Counted from the stretch's first letter, positions 1-9,448 are shown. The stretch: DNA of 64,000 nt from JAGOEY01 sp017997515 (GCA_026314275.1 CP111109.1:1488001-1552000), one strand, 5' to 3'. The notes: generated by a model not told the origin, from the letters alone. Made by a program: numbers and translations.

Positions 1-1299
1 GGCCGGTTCGATCTGCCGATTGCCCTGGGCATCTTGGCGGCCAGTGGGCAGATCGACACGGCCCGGCTGGCGGGCCACGAGTTTGCGGGCGAGTTGTCGC
101 TCTCGGGCGAGTTGCGTGCGGTACGTGGGGCGCTCGCAATGAGCCTGGCGCTGCACGGCCAGCAGGTGCAGGCCCGGCTGGTGCTGCCCCCGGGCAGCGC
201 AGAAGAAGCCGCGCTGGTGCCCGGGGCCGTGGTGTTCCGGGCGCGGCATTTGCTGGACGTGGTGGCGCAGTTTCTGCCCGGGCCTGCAGCGGCCGATACC
301 CCGCCGGCCGAAGGCTGGACACGGATGGAAGCCACACAACCAGCGGCCACGGCGCGCTACGCCGACCTGTCCGACGTCAAAGGCCAGGCCGCCGCCAAAC
401 GTGCGCTGGAAATTGCGGCCGCTGGCAACCACAGCCTGCTGATGATGGGGCCCCCGGGTTCCGGCAAGTCCATGCTGGCCCAGCGTTTTGCCGGGTTGCT
501 GCCGCCCATGACCGTGGAAGAGGCGTTGCAAAGTGCCGCGGTGGCCAGCCTGGGCGGACGGTTCTCGCTGGCGCACTGGGGCACCCGGCCCACCTGTGCG
601 CCGCACCACACCGCCAGCGCCGTGGCTTTGGTGGGTGGAGGGTCTCCGCCCCGGCCTGGCGAGATTTCGCTGGCGCACCACGGGGTGCTTTTTCTCGATG
701 AGTTACCCGAGTACCCCCGTGCTGCATTGGAGGCCCTGCGGGAGCCGCTGGAGTCCGGCACCATCACCATTTCCAGGGCCGCAAGGCGCTCAGAGTTCCC
801 GGCCCGCTTTCAGCTGATCGCCGCCATGAACCCGTGCCCGTGCGGGTTTTTGGGCTCCACCCAGCGCACCTGCCGTTGTACACCCGACCAGGTGGCCCGT
901 TACCAGGGCAAACTCAGCGGCCCGTTGCTGGACCGGATCGACCTGCATGTCGAAGTGCCCGCCCTGCCCGCCGATGAACTGCTGCAAGCCCCCGCAGGGG
1001 AGAACACCGACACCATCCGCCACCGCGCCGTACAGGCCCGCGCCCGTGCCATCACCCGGCAGGGCAAACCCAACCATGCGCTGCAAGGGCAGGAGATCGA
1101 CACCCACACCGCACTCGACGCCACCGCGCTGAAGTTTCTGAACACCGCCGCCGCCCGCCTGGGCTGGAGCGCCCGCGCCACCCACCGGACCCTCAAAGTG
1201 GCCCGCACCATCGCCGACCTTGCAGGCACCGAGGCCACCCAGATGGCCCACGTAGCCGAAGCAATCCAGTACCGGCGGGTGCTGCACGCGGCCAAGTAG
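1..1299 (+). CDS. comM: ComM/YifB-type AAA+ ATPase (5' end outside window)
   Basis: The frame is open from base 1, and the visible part starts with GRFDLPIALGILAASGQ, a ComM/YifB signature, so the true start lies upstream. A Walker A motif GPPGSGKS lies near visible residue 150 and a Walker B motif FLDELPEY near residue 230. A cysteine-rich stretch (NPCPCGFLGS...CRC) and the C-terminal Mg-chelatase-like helical region follow. In characterised ComM this hexameric ATPase promotes branch migration during integration of transforming DNA, acting in the cytoplasm. The gene ends at a bidirectional terminator shared with the convergent iron-binding protein gene. The family assignment is firm; the transformation role is from family knowledge. 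Confidence 0.93.
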   Translation, partial: GRFDLPIALGILAASGQIDTARLAGHEFAGELSLSGELRAVRGALAMSLALHGQQVQARLVLPPGSAEEAALVPGAVVFRARHLLDVVAQFLPGPAAADTPPAEGWTRMEATQPAATARYADLSDVKGQAAAKRALEIAAAGNHSLLMMGPPGSGKSMLAQRFAGLLPPMTVEEALQSAAVASLGGRFSLAHWGTRPTCAPHHTASAVALVGGGSPPRPGEISLAHHGVLFLDELPEYPRAALEALREPLESGTITISRAARRSEFPARFQLIAAMNPCPCGFLGSTQRTCRCTPDQVARYQGKLSGPLLDRIDLHVEVPALPADELLQAPAGENTDTIRHRAVQARARAITRQGKPNHALQGQEIDTHTALDATALKFLNTAAARLGWSARATHRTLKVARTIADLAGTEATQMAHVAEAIQYRRVLHAAK

Positions 1300-1322
1300 T
1301 TCTAGGCAGCCCCAAACGACAA

Positions 1323-1347
1323 AAAACCGCCAGCCATGGCGGTTTTT
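1323..1347. terminator. Bidirectional rho-independent terminator
   Basis: A stem AAAACCGCC / GGCGGTTTT with a 6-base loop is flanked by an A run on the left and a T run on the right, so it can stop transcription from comM (plus) and from the iron-binding protein gene (minus). Confidence 0.8.
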
Positions 1348-1352
1348 CCTTC

Positions 1353-1449
1353 CAGCAGACACCGCGGATCTGGCTTTGCCAGTCCGCAGGTGTCGCCCCC
1401 TGCAAGGGGGTAGGCGAGAACGGAACGAAGTCCGCGAAGCCTGGGGGTG
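1353..1449 (+). repeat. Dispersed ~100 bp repeat, family R2, copy 1
   Basis: This block has the order GCAGACACCGCGG, CTGGCTTTGCCAG, CCCCCTGCAAGGGGG, CGAAGCCTGGGGGTG. It recurs at 44799-44900 (inverted) and 54884-54983. It contains two short hairpins and ends directly at the stop codon of the iron-binding protein gene. It has no coding potential. Confidence 0.8.
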
Positions 1450-2469
1450 TTACAAGAACCCAGCTTGCTGCATCAGCTGCTGCACCTTGGCCGTGTTGAG
1501 CTTGGACATATCAACCTTGGGGGCCTGCAGGTCGGCCAGCTTCACCAGGTTGCGGTTGGAGGCAGCGCCTTCACCCACGGCGTACTCAAACGAATTACCT
1601 GCCCGCAGAATGTCCTGCCCGCCCTTGCCGGTCAGCCATTTCATGAAGGTCTGGGCCTGGGACTGGCGTTTGCTGGATGCCAGCACGCCACCACCGGACA
1701 CACTCACAAACGCACCCGGGTCCTGGTTGCGGAAATAGTGCAGGCCGACTTTCTCCGAGTTCTCGCCGCCCTTGGCCATGTCGCCAAAGTAGTAGTAGTG
1801 GTAGATCACCGAGCCTTCGATCTGGCCGTCGTTGGTGGCCTTCATGGCCACACTGTTGCCGCGGAACGGCTGCAGATTGGCCTTCAGGCCCTTGAGCCAG
1901 GCGGCGGTAGCTTCTTCACCCTTGAGCTGCAGCACCGCACCCACGATGGCCTGGAAGTCCGCGCCCGCAGGGGCAGCACCGATGCGGCCCTTCCAGACCG
2001 GGTCGGCCAGGTCCATGATCGACTTGGGCAATGCGTCACGGCTCAGCTTGGTTTTGCGGTACGCAAACACGGTGCTGCGTGCGGCGATACCCGTCCAGTT
2101 GCCACTCTCGGGGCGGAAGGCAGCGGGCACCTGGGCCAGCGTGGCCGCGTCCAGCGGGGCCAACAGCTTCTGGCTGTCCACCATGGCCATGGCGGGCGAG
2201 TTTTCGGTCAGGAAAATATCGGCAGGCGACGCTGCCCCTTCCTGGATGATCTGGTTGGCGATTTCGTAGTCACCGCCGTCACGCACCGTGACCTTGATGC
2301 CGGTTTCGCGGGTGAAGGCTTCAACCCAGGCGCGGGTCAGTGAGACGTGTTGGGCGTTGTAGATCAGCAGGCCGTCGTCGGCACTCTGGGCGGGTGCGGA
2401 CAGCACCATGGCAGCGGCACCCAGCGCCAGCACCAGCGAACGGCGCAGCGGGTTAAAACGGAAAGTCAT
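1450..2469 (-). CDS. Periplasmic iron(III)-binding protein of an ABC transporter (FbpA/AfuA-like)
   Basis: The product is 339 aa with an N-terminal signal peptide (RRSLVLALGAAAMVLSAPAQSA). The start at 2469 was chosen because it gives this signal peptide and has GAAGGA about 10 bases upstream; the upstream in-frame extension is not protein-like. The motif YHYYYFG near residue 221 matches the tyrosine cluster that binds Fe(III) in FbpA-type proteins, and GGDYEIANQI resembles the family's N-terminal lobe. It would deliver iron to an inner-membrane permease, but none is adjacent, so it is an orphan binding protein. A TATAAT-like -10 lies upstream at 2557-2562 on the minus strand; no convincing Fur box was seen. 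Iron specificity is inferred from the tyrosines. Confidence 0.85.
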   Translation of the reverse strand: MTFRFNPLRRSLVLALGAAAMVLSAPAQSADDGLLIYNAQHVSLTRAWVEAFTRETGIKVTVRDGGDYEIANQIIQEGAASPADIFLTENSPAMAMVDSQKLLAPLDAATLAQVPAAFRPESGNWTGIAARSTVFAYRKTKLSRDALPKSIMDLADPVWKGRIGAAPAGADFQAIVGAVLQLKGEEATAAWLKGLKANLQPFRGNSVAMKATNDGQIEGSVIYHYYYFGDMAKGGENSEKVGLHYFRNQDPGAFVSVSGGGVLASSKRQSQAQTFMKWLTGKGGQDILRAGNSFEYAVGEGAASNRNLVKLADLQAPKVDMSKLNTAKVQQLMQQAGFL

Positions 2470-2625
2470 GGACAGGCATCCTTCAAGCAGGCGGGGAATG
2501 GGGAATACGGCCCGGCCGCGCCAACAGAGTGCGCGAACAAGAACCATTTTCATTTGATTATAGAAGCGCCCGGCTGGGGGCACGTCCGCTGCCTCGGTCC
2601 TTTCCGGCAGGCGTAAGCTCGTTTT

Positions 2626-2685
2626 ATGAACCAAATTGGCATCCAGCGCCCGTCCATAGAGCGCTGTCAGCTATCAATTTGATTG
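2626..2685. repeat. Dispersed ~60 bp hairpin repeat, family R1, copy 1
   Basis: This copy has the family pattern ACCAAATTGG, AGCGCCC...AGAGCGCT (hairpin arms), then CAGCTATCAATTTGA. It lies between livF and the iron-binding protein gene. Nine copies occur in the window. Confidence 0.8.
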
Positions 2686-2688
2686 CAT

Positions 2689-3432
2689 TTAAACCCCCAA
2701 ATAGGCCTGGCGCACGTCGGTGTTGGCCATCAGCTCGGCCATGGGGCCTTCGTAGCGGATCTGCCCTTTCTCCAGCACATAGGCGCGGTCGGCCACCAGT
2801 GCGGCGAAGTGCATGTTTTGCTCGGATAACAGGATGCTCACCCCCTGGTTTTTCAGCGCCAGGATCATGCCCACCATCTGCTCGACGATGACGGGGGCGA
2901 CACCTTCACTCGGCTCGTCGAGCAGCACCAGGTACGGGTTGCCCATCAGCGTGCGCGCCACGGTCAGCATCTGCTGCTCGCCGCCGCTCATCTGGCCGCC
3001 AGGGCGCTGGGGCATTTCGCCCAGGTTGGGGAACAGGGTGAACAGGCGCTCAGGTGTCCACAGCGGCGCGGCGCGGCCGTCGGGCCAGTGGCGTGTTGGC
3101 TGTTTGCCAACCTCCAGGTTTTCCATCACCGTGAGGTCGGTGAACACGCGCCGGTCTTCGGGCACGTAGCCCAGCCCCAGGCGTGCGGCCACATGCGGCT
3201 CGGTGCCAGAAATGTCGTGGCCCATGAAGTGCACCGTGCCACGGCGTTGACCCACCAGGCCCATCAGCGCCTTGAGCGTGGTGGACTTGCCCGCGCCGTT
3301 GCGGCCCAGCAGGGCGACCACTTCGCCGCGCTGCACCTGCAGGTCCACGCCGTACACCACCTGGGCCGCGCCGTACCAGGCGCACAGGCCTTGGGCCTGG
3401 AGCAATACGTTGGCCATGGATACGTCGGCCAT
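2689..3432 (-). CDS. livF: Branched-chain amino-acid-type ABC transporter ATPase LivF
   Basis: The product is 247 aa with Walker A GRNGAGKS (43-50), signature MSGGEQQ (148-154) and Walker B LVLLDEPSEG (168-177). The C-terminal ending and the SEG variant after the Walker B are typical of LivF. It is the second cytoplasmic ATPase of a LivFGHM-K importer. Its ATG overlaps the stop of livG by one base (TAATG), so it is translationally coupled. It is the last gene of a four-gene operon running 7302 to 2689. Confidence 0.93.
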   Translation of the reverse strand: MADVSMANVLLQAQGLCAWYGAAQVVYGVDLQVQRGEVVALLGRNGAGKSTTLKALMGLVGQRRGTVHFMGHDISGTEPHVAARLGLGYVPEDRRVFTDLTVMENLEVGKQPTRHWPDGRAAPLWTPERLFTLFPNLGEMPQRPGGQMSGGEQQMLTVARTLMGNPYLVLLDEPSEGVAPVIVEQMVGMILALKNQGVSILLSEQNMHFAALVADRAYVLEKGQIRYEGPMAELMANTDVRQAYLGV

Positions 3433-4208
3433 TACGCGTCGCTTTCTGCAAGGGGTTTTTCGAATGTCTTGCCGCTGCCGAAATACACCTCTTGCACCTT
3501 GGGGTGGGCGCGGATCTCTTGTGGTGTGCCCTGCGCAATCAGCCGCCCACGCGCCAGCACGATGACACGGTCGGCATAGGCAAACACCACGTCCATGCTG
3601 TGTTCGGTGAACAGCACGGCAATACCCCGCTCCACCACCAGCTGTTTGGTCAGCGCCATCAGCGCGTGGCGCTCGGTGGGGGCCATGCCGGCCGTGGGTT
3701 CGTCCATGAGCAGCAGCTTGGGTTGGTTGGCCAAGGCCATGGCCAGCTCAACCCGTTTCACGTCGCCATAGGCCAGTGCGCTGCAAGGGCAGTTGGCCTG
3801 GGGCGACATGCCCACCTGGTCAAGCAACGCCAGCGCATCGCTGCGGCGGTAATCTGCCGCACGCCGCCAGGTGGCAAACAACTTGCCGTCGTGGGACAAC
3901 AGCGCCATTTGAACGTTCTCCACCACGGTCAGCGACGCAAAAGTCTCGGCGATCTGGAAGGTGCGGCCCACCCCCAGCCGCCAAATGGCGCGGGGTTGGC
4001 GGCCCACCAGTTCCTGCCCGTCGAGCAGGATGGAGCCCTGGTCGGCCCTGAGCTGGCCGTTGACCATGTTGAAGGTGGTGGACTTGCCCGCGCCGTTGGG
4101 GCCGATCAGCGCCAACAACTCACCCGCCGCGAGGTCGAAGCTGATACCGTCCACGGCCTTCACACCACCAAAGGACTTGCCCAGGTTTTTGACTGAGAGA
4201 AGGCTCAT
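3432..4208 (-). CDS. livG: Branched-chain amino-acid-type ABC transporter ATPase LivG
   Basis: The product is 258 aa starting MSLLSVKNLGKSFGG. Walker A GPNGAGKS is at 36-43, the LivG-type signature reads LAYGDVKR in place of LSGGQ, and Walker B reads LLLMDEPTAG. The start at 4208 overlaps the stop of the permease gene as ATGA; the longer open frame upstream is only the shadow of that permease gene. It pairs with LivF to power the transporter. Confidence 0.93.
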   Translation of the reverse strand: MSLLSVKNLGKSFGGVKAVDGISFDLAAGELLALIGPNGAGKSTTFNMVNGQLRADQGSILLDGQELVGRQPRAIWRLGVGRTFQIAETFASLTVVENVQMALLSHDGKLFATWRRAADYRRSDALALLDQVGMSPQANCPCSALAYGDVKRVELAMALANQPKLLLMDEPTAGMAPTERHALMALTKQLVVERGIAVLFTEHSMDVVFAYADRVIVLARGRLIAQGTPQEIRAHPKVQEVYFGSGKTFEKPLAESDA

Positions 4209-6103
4209 GGGGTGTCCTTGTTCACACCGCGCAAACGGTCGGACAGCTGCTGCGCAAACCCCGCGATACCCTGCGGGAACAGCAGCACCAGCAGCAAAAT
4301 GATGCCGCCCAGCATGGCGCGCCAGTAGTCGGTGTTGCGGGCCACGGTGTCGTGTAACCAGGTGAAGGTGACCGCGCCCACCACCGGCCCGGCCAGCGTT
4401 TGTACGCCGCCCAGCAGCACCATCACCAAGCCGTCCACCGACTTGGCCACGGCCATACTTTCCGGCGAAATGCTGCCCTTGGAAAACGCATAGAGCGCCC
4501 CGGCCAAGCCTGCTGCCGTGCCCGCAATCACAAACGCCGCCCATTGCATGCGTTTCACGTCGATGCCAATGGCATCGGCCCGCAGCACCGAGTCACGCCC
4601 CGCCCGCAGCGCATACCCAAAGGGGGAAAACAACACCCGGCGCAGCCACAGCACCGCTGCCGCCACCAGCACCAGCGTGAGCCCGTAGTACACCCGTTTG
4701 TCCGCCAGCCACTCGGACGGCCACACACCGGTCAGGCCGTTGCTGCCGCCGGTGAAGCTATCCCACTGGTAGGTCACTGCCCAGATGATCTGGGCAAAGG
4801 CGAGGGTCAGCATGGCCAAGTACACCCCCGACAGCCGTACCGCAAACCAGCCAAACACCAGCGCGCCGAGCGCCGCCACCAGCGGCGCGGCCAGCAGTGC
4901 GGCCTCCATCGGCAGGCCACTGGTGCGCACCAGCAGTGCAGCGCCATACGCCCCGAGACCGAAGTACGCCGCGTGGCCAAACGAGTGCATACCTGCGGGC
5001 CCCATGATGAAGTGCAGGCTGGCGGCAAACAGCGCAGCGATCAGCAGGTCGATCATCAGCACCAGGGTGTAGGGTGAATCGGCCGTGAACCACGGCAGCG
5101 CCACCAGCACCAGGCCGAACACGGCTGCGGTCAGCAGATAGGCGCGGCTGGCACGGCGCAGCGGGGCCTCGGCCAAGCCCACATACCGGCTGGGAGCCTG
5201 CGGCTTGCCCAGCAGCCCCCACGGCCGCCAGACCAGCACCACCGCCATCACCAGAAAGTCCACCACCAGCGTGAGTTTGGAGAACGACACCTCTACACCA
5301 AAAACGTTGACCAGCCCAAGCCAGATACACACGGCCTTGACCAGCGAGACCAGCAACGCGGCCACATACGCGCCCGGGATCGAGCCCATGCCGCCCACCA
5401 CCACCACCACAAAGGCGGCACCGATGGTGTGCAGGTCCATCTCCAGCGTGGCAGGCTCACGCGGCAGCTGCAGCGCGCCGCCCAGGCCGGCCAACATGGC
5501 CCCCAGCGCAAACACTGCAGTGAACAGCCAGGCCTGGTTGACGCCCAGCGCGCTGACCATGGCGCGGTCCTGGGTGGCGGCACGCACCAGCGTGCCAAAA
5601 CGGGTGCGTGTGAGCAGCAGCCAGACCAGGCCCAGCACCACCGGACCCACCACAATCAGGAACATGTCATAACTCGGGAACTGGCGGCCCAGGATCTCGA
5701 CAGCGCCCGACAGGCCCGGCGCACGCGGGCCGAGCAACTCGTCCGGCCCCCAGATCCACAGTGCCGCGTCTTTGATGACCAGCACCAGCGCAAACGTGGC
5801 CAGCAGCTGGAACAACTCGGGGGCTTTGTAAATGCGGCGCAGCAGCAGCACCTCGACCAGCGCACCCAGCACACCCACCGCCAGCGCCGCCAGCAACAGC
5901 GCAGGCCAGAAGCCCAGACTGGTGCCGAGTTTGTCGACGAGTGTGTAGGCGGTGTAAATACCCACCATGAAGAACGAGCCGTGCGCGAAGTTGACGATAC
6001 GGGTCACGCCAAAAATCAGCGACAGCCCCGCCGCCACGAGGAACAGCGAGGACGCACTCGCCAGCCCGTTGAGCAGCTGGACCAAAAGCCCCGAAAAACT
6101 CAT
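4205..6103 (-). CDS. Fused LivH-LivM branched-chain amino-acid ABC permease
   Basis: The product is 632 aa and contains two permease units. Residues ~1-290 match LivH (GVTRIVNFAHGSFFMVGIY, then GGMGSIPGAYVAALLV). Residues ~320-632 match LivM (MGPAGMHSFGHAAYFGLGAYGAALL, then a loop with WPSEW and the C-terminal GGVQTLAGPVVGAV). In most bacteria these are two genes; here they are one continuous frame. Multiple hydrophobic segments place it in the inner membrane. It overlaps the binding-protein gene upstream (ATGA at 6103-6100) and livG downstream (ATGA). Confidence 0.93.
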   Translation of the reverse strand: MSFSGLLVQLLNGLASASSLFLVAAGLSLIFGVTRIVNFAHGSFFMVGIYTAYTLVDKLGTSLGFWPALLLAALAVGVLGALVEVLLLRRIYKAPELFQLLATFALVLVIKDAALWIWGPDELLGPRAPGLSGAVEILGRQFPSYDMFLIVVGPVVLGLVWLLLTRTRFGTLVRAATQDRAMVSALGVNQAWLFTAVFALGAMLAGLGGALQLPREPATLEMDLHTIGAAFVVVVVGGMGSIPGAYVAALLVSLVKAVCIWLGLVNVFGVEVSFSKLTLVVDFLVMAVVLVWRPWGLLGKPQAPSRYVGLAEAPLRRASRAYLLTAAVFGLVLVALPWFTADSPYTLVLMIDLLIAALFAASLHFIMGPAGMHSFGHAAYFGLGAYGAALLVRTSGLPMEAALLAAPLVAALGALVFGWFAVRLSGVYLAMLTLAFAQIIWAVTYQWDSFTGGSNGLTGVWPSEWLADKRVYYGLTLVLVAAAVLWLRRVLFSPFGYALRAGRDSVLRADAIGIDVKRMQWAAFVIAGTAAGLAGALYAFSKGSISPESMAVAKSVDGLVMVLLGGVQTLAGPVVGAVTFTWLHDTVARNTDYWRAMLGGIILLLVLLFPQGIAGFAQQLSDRLRGVNKDTP

Positions 6104-7302
6104 TCCGTTCTGAACTTCTTCACATCAGCGGCGGGCGGCTGGAACTTGGCACCGTCAGCGTAGGTGTAGTCCACCATCACACCCTTGCCGTTGTCGTTCT
6201 TCGTCTTACCCACAAACGCGCCCATGGTGGACTGGTGGTCTTCGGGGCGGTAGGTGATCTTGCCAAACGGGGTGTCCACCTGCAGGCCCTTGAAGGCGGC
6301 GATGAGTTTCTCGGTCTCGGTACTCTTGGCCTTGGTAACGCCAGCGGCCACCGACTTGATCATGTTGTAGCCCACCACCGAGCCTGCGCGCGGGTAGTCT
6401 TTGTACTTGTTGTGGTACGCCAGAAAGAAGGCCTTGTGTTCGGGCGTCTGGATGCCGTACCAGGGGTAACCGGTGACGATCCAGCCGTTGGGCGTTTCGT
6501 CTTTCAGCGCGTCAAGGTATTCGGGCTCACCGGTCAGCAGGCTGACCACGGCGCGGTCTTTGAACAGGCCCCGGGTGTTGCCCTCGCGCACAAACTTCGA
6601 CAGGTCGGCGGCAAACAACACGTTAAAGATCGCATCGGGTTTGGCGTCGGCCAGCGCCTGCACCACACTGCCCGCATCCACCTTGCCCAGCGGCGTGGCC
6701 TGCTCGGCCACAAACTCCACGTCGGGTTGTGCGGCCTTCAGCAGCTGTTTAAAAGCCGCTACGGCCGACTGGCCGTATTCGTAGTTGGGGTAGACGATGG
6801 CCCAGCGCTTCTTGTTGAGCTTGGCGGCCTCCTGCACCAGCATGGCCGACTGCATGTAGGTGCCGGGGCGCAGGCGGAAGGTGTAGTGGTTGCCACCCTG
6901 CCAGGTCATCTTGTCGGTCAGCGGCTCACCCGCCAGGAAGAACAGCTTTTTCTGCTTGGCAAAGTCGGCCACGGCCAGGCCGGTGTTGGACAGGAAGGTG
7001 CCCGTCAGCACGTCCACCTTCTCGCGCGACACCAGCTCTTCGGCCACCCGCACGGCGTCGCCGGGGTTGGCGTTGTCGTCGCGGGTGATCAGCTCCAGTT
7101 TTTTGCCGTTGACGCCACCCTTGGCGTTGATCTCTTCCACCGCCAGCTCCATGCCCTTCTTGTAGGGCTCCAGAAAGGCAGGCTGGGCCTTGTAACTGTT
7201 GAGCTCACCGATCTTGATCACACCCTGCGCGTGGGCGGGCAGCCATGCCGGGGCCAAAGTGGCGGCAGCGGCGGCGCAAATGAGGCGGCGGGACAACTTC
7301 AT
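6100..7302 (-). CDS. Periplasmic substrate-binding protein of the Liv-type ABC transporter
   Basis: The product is 400 aa with signal peptide RRLICAAAAATLAPAWLPAHA, followed by a type-1 periplasmic fold (IKIGELNSYKAQPA...GMELAVEEINAKGGVNGKKLELI). It is the first gene of the operon and captures the substrate for LivHM/LivG/LivF. The start has a strong AAGGAG site 8 bases upstream. The family covers branched-chain amino acids, amides and aromatic acids, so the exact ligand is not determined by sequence alone. Confidence 0.9.
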   Translation of the reverse strand: MKLSRRLICAAAAATLAPAWLPAHAQGVIKIGELNSYKAQPAFLEPYKKGMELAVEEINAKGGVNGKKLELITRDDNANPGDAVRVAEELVSREKVDVLTGTFLSNTGLAVADFAKQKKLFFLAGEPLTDKMTWQGGNHYTFRLRPGTYMQSAMLVQEAAKLNKKRWAIVYPNYEYGQSAVAAFKQLLKAAQPDVEFVAEQATPLGKVDAGSVVQALADAKPDAIFNVLFAADLSKFVREGNTRGLFKDRAVVSLLTGEPEYLDALKDETPNGWIVTGYPWYGIQTPEHKAFFLAYHNKYKDYPRAGSVVGYNMIKSVAAGVTKAKSTETEKLIAAFKGLQVDTPFGKITYRPEDHQSTMGAFVGKTKNDNGKGVMVDYTYADGAKFQPPAADVKKFRTE

Positions 7303-7451
7303 GGGAACGACTCCTTGGGGTCAGACGGTCAGAGATGAAAAAGCAGTAACGGCTGAGGGTGCGCCAGCGTGGACACCAGAGGACATTGGCATGCCCCATC
7401 ACATTGCTGCGTATTCTTACCGCCTTTTGATCTGGGGCAACGCAGCCCCTG

Positions 7452-7480
7452 TTGGCATTTTGCATATACCCAGATGTAGT
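7452..7480 (+). promoter_or_regulatory. Possible promoter for the ferredoxin-NADP reductase gene
   Basis: TTGGCA at 7452-7457 and TGTAGT at 7475-7480 are spaced by 17 bases, about 108 bases before the start codon. The match is partial. The rest of the 285-base divergent region 7303-7587 shows no clear element. Confidence 0.3.
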
Positions 7481-7587
7481 AAGAGATTGGATAAACTCAC
7501 ACATCCGCACGCAGTCGCCCCCACCTGCCCGCACAAAAGCCAGTCACTGGCTGAAGCCCACCCCTTATCCAACCTTGATTTGAACCC

Positions 7588-8361
7588 ATGAGCGCTTTCA
7601 ATGAAGAAACCGTGCTGAGCGTGCACCACTGGACCGACCGCCTGTTCAGCTTCACCACCACCCGCGACCCGTCGCTGCGTTTCAGCAACGGCCACTTCAC
7701 CATGATTGGCCTGCGTGTGAACGACAAGCCGCTGCTGCGCGCCTACAGCGTGGCCAGCGCGAATTACGAGGAACACCTCGAATTCCTGAGCATCAAGGTG
7801 GAAAACGGCCCGCTCACCTCGAAGCTGCAGCACATCCAGGTGGGCGACAAGATCGTGGTCGGCCGCAAGCCCACGGGCACCCTGCTGATCGACTACACCC
7901 TGCCCGGCAAACGCCTGTACCTGTTCGGCACCGGCACCGGCCTGGCGCCGTTCCTGAGCATCATCCGCGACCCGGACACCTACGAAAAATACGAGAAGGT
8001 CATCCTGGTGCATGGCGTGCGCGAGGTGAAGGAGCTGGCCTACTACGACCAGATCACCAAGGACTGGCCAGAAGACGAAGTGCTGGGGGAAATCATTTCC
8101 AACCAGCTGCTGTACTACCCCACCGTGACCCGCGAGCCCTTCCGCAACCAGGGCCGTATCACCGACCTGATCAAGAGCAACAAGCTCACCGACGACCTGG
8201 GCCTGCCCCCGCTCGACCCGCTGGAAGACCGCGCCATGATGTGCGGCAGCCCCGAGCTGCTGACGGACCTGAAGGCCATCCTGGAGCACCGGGGCTTTGA
8301 AGAGGGCAACACGTCGATCCCCGGCGACTTCGTCGTCGAACGCGCGTTTGTAGAGAAATAA
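7588..8361 (+). CDS. fpr: Ferredoxin-NADP(+) reductase
   Basis: The product is 257 aa, the usual length of bacterial FPR. RAYSVAS (51-57) is the FAD-binding RxYS motif, GTGTGLAPF (114-122) the NADP-binding motif, and the protein ends VERAFVEK, the C-terminal pattern of the proteobacterial subclass. It exchanges electrons between NADPH and ferredoxin or flavodoxin in the cytoplasm. It is a single gene, divergent from the Liv operon and convergent with the YihY gene. Confidence 0.95.
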   Translation: MSAFNEETVLSVHHWTDRLFSFTTTRDPSLRFSNGHFTMIGLRVNDKPLLRAYSVASANYEEHLEFLSIKVENGPLTSKLQHIQVGDKIVVGRKPTGTLLIDYTLPGKRLYLFGTGTGLAPFLSIIRDPDTYEKYEKVILVHGVREVKELAYYDQITKDWPEDEVLGEIISNQLLYYPTVTREPFRNQGRITDLIKSNKLTDDLGLPPLDPLEDRAMMCGSPELLTDLKAILEHRGFEEGNTSIPGDFVVERAFVEK

Positions 8362-8371
8362 CGGTATTCCT

Positions 8372-8404
8372 CCCTCTCCCCCTGGGAGAGGGTTGGGGTG
8401 AGGG
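8372..8404. repeat. Short hairpin repeat between convergent genes
   Basis: CCCTCTCCC, CCT, GGGAGAGGG is a perfect 9 bp stem with a 3-base loop, followed by TTGGGGTGAGGG. This sequence type is widespread between genes in Proteobacteria. It may stop transcription of fpr and the YihY gene, although it lacks a T run. Confidence 0.6.
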
Positions 8405-8419
8405 CAGCAGCGCCCGCGC

Positions 8420-9370
8420 TTACGCTGTTGCTTGCTCCGCCAGCTCCCGCTCTGCCCTGCGCAGGCGGCTTTCATCGGCCAGCGCCCGCGCCCAGGCGGC
8501 GGCAAACAGCAGGATGGCGGACGTGATGTAGAACCACATCAGCACCGCCACCATCGAGCCCGCTGCGCCATAGGCGTTCACGATGGGGGCCGAGGTCAGG
8601 TAGCGTGTCAGCGCGTGGCGCACCAGGCTGAACAGCACCGCCCCCACCACCGCACCCCAGGCCATATGGCGCAAGGCGGGTTTGGGGCCGGTGCTCATGC
8701 GCATCAGGCCAATAAACAAGAGGGTGCAGGCCACAAACGCCACCAGCTCATTGAGCAACGGCAGCATCGGCCCCAGGGCTACAAAGGCCTCGACCCGGCC
8801 GACCAGCAAGGTCATCACGGTGGAAGCCACCAGCGACACCACCAGCAGAACCCCCATCACCAGGATGTAGAGCGTGCTGCGCAGGTGCAACAGCACACTG
8901 TTCCACCACGGCAGGGCTGGCATGTCGGGGCGGCCAAAACGCCACAGCCGCTCGAAGGCGAACAACAGCTCGGCAAACACCCCCAGCGCACCCGACGCAA
9001 ACACCAGAAAGGTCAGCAGCGATGTGGCCGTGCCGTCACTGGTGAAGGCGTTGCCCAGCGACTGCTGCACCACGTCGGCCGCCTGCTGGCCCAGGCCCGC
9101 ACTGATACGGCCCATCAGGTTGGCTTCCAGCCGCTCCATGTCGAGCCAGCGCCCCAGCACCGAGACGATCAGCGCCACCAGCGGGGCCAGGCTCAGGATG
9201 CCGTAGAAAGACATGGCCGCACTCATACGCAGCCCATCGGCGTCGAGCCAGAGGTTGACGGCGCGCAACACCGGGCGCGCCGGCGCGCGCACCTGCCGCC
9301 ACAGCAGCGTGGCCCGGCGCTGCGTGCGGATGCGCGCACCGTCCAGCCAGCGGGGCAGCTCAATGGCCAT
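8420..9370 (-). CDS. YihY/BrkB family inner-membrane protein
   Basis: The product is 316 aa with about six hydrophobic segments. AMSFYGILSLAPLVALIVSV near the N-terminus is the conserved start of the YihY (former 'virulence factor BrkB' or 'ribonuclease BN') family, and GAAGSMVAVLMWFYITSAILLFAAAW its conserved C-terminal part. The biochemical role of the family is unknown; the RNase BN label is obsolete. A start at 9370 has AAGGAT upstream. Confidence 0.88.
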   Translation of the reverse strand: MAIELPRWLDGARIRTQRRATLLWRQVRAPARPVLRAVNLWLDADGLRMSAAMSFYGILSLAPLVALIVSVLGRWLDMERLEANLMGRISAGLGQQAADVVQQSLGNAFTSDGTATSLLTFLVFASGALGVFAELLFAFERLWRFGRPDMPALPWWNSVLLHLRSTLYILVMGVLLVVSLVASTVMTLLVGRVEAFVALGPMLPLLNELVAFVACTLLFIGLMRMSTGPKPALRHMAWGAVVGAVLFSLVRHALTRYLTSAPIVNAYGAAGSMVAVLMWFYITSAILLFAAAWARALADESRLRRAERELAEQATA

Positions 9371-9384
9371 GATGGCATCCTTTT

Positions 9385-9448
9385 GCTACCAAATACATAG
9401 CTGACTGCGCACGCAGAACGTGCGCTAGAGGCACTTTTTGCTTAAAAA
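9385..9448. repeat. Dispersed hairpin repeat R1, copy 2 (inverted)
   Basis: CATAGCTGACTGCGCACGCAG followed by AACGTGCGCTAGAGGCACTTTT matches the R1 family in the inverse orientation. It lies between the YihY gene and metH. Confidence 0.75.

Noticed and set aside
2541..2570. Fur box before the iron-binding protein gene
   Set aside because: AT-rich and near a -10-like TATAAT, but no 19 bp palindrome of the GATAATGATAATCATTATC type can be aligned convincingly.
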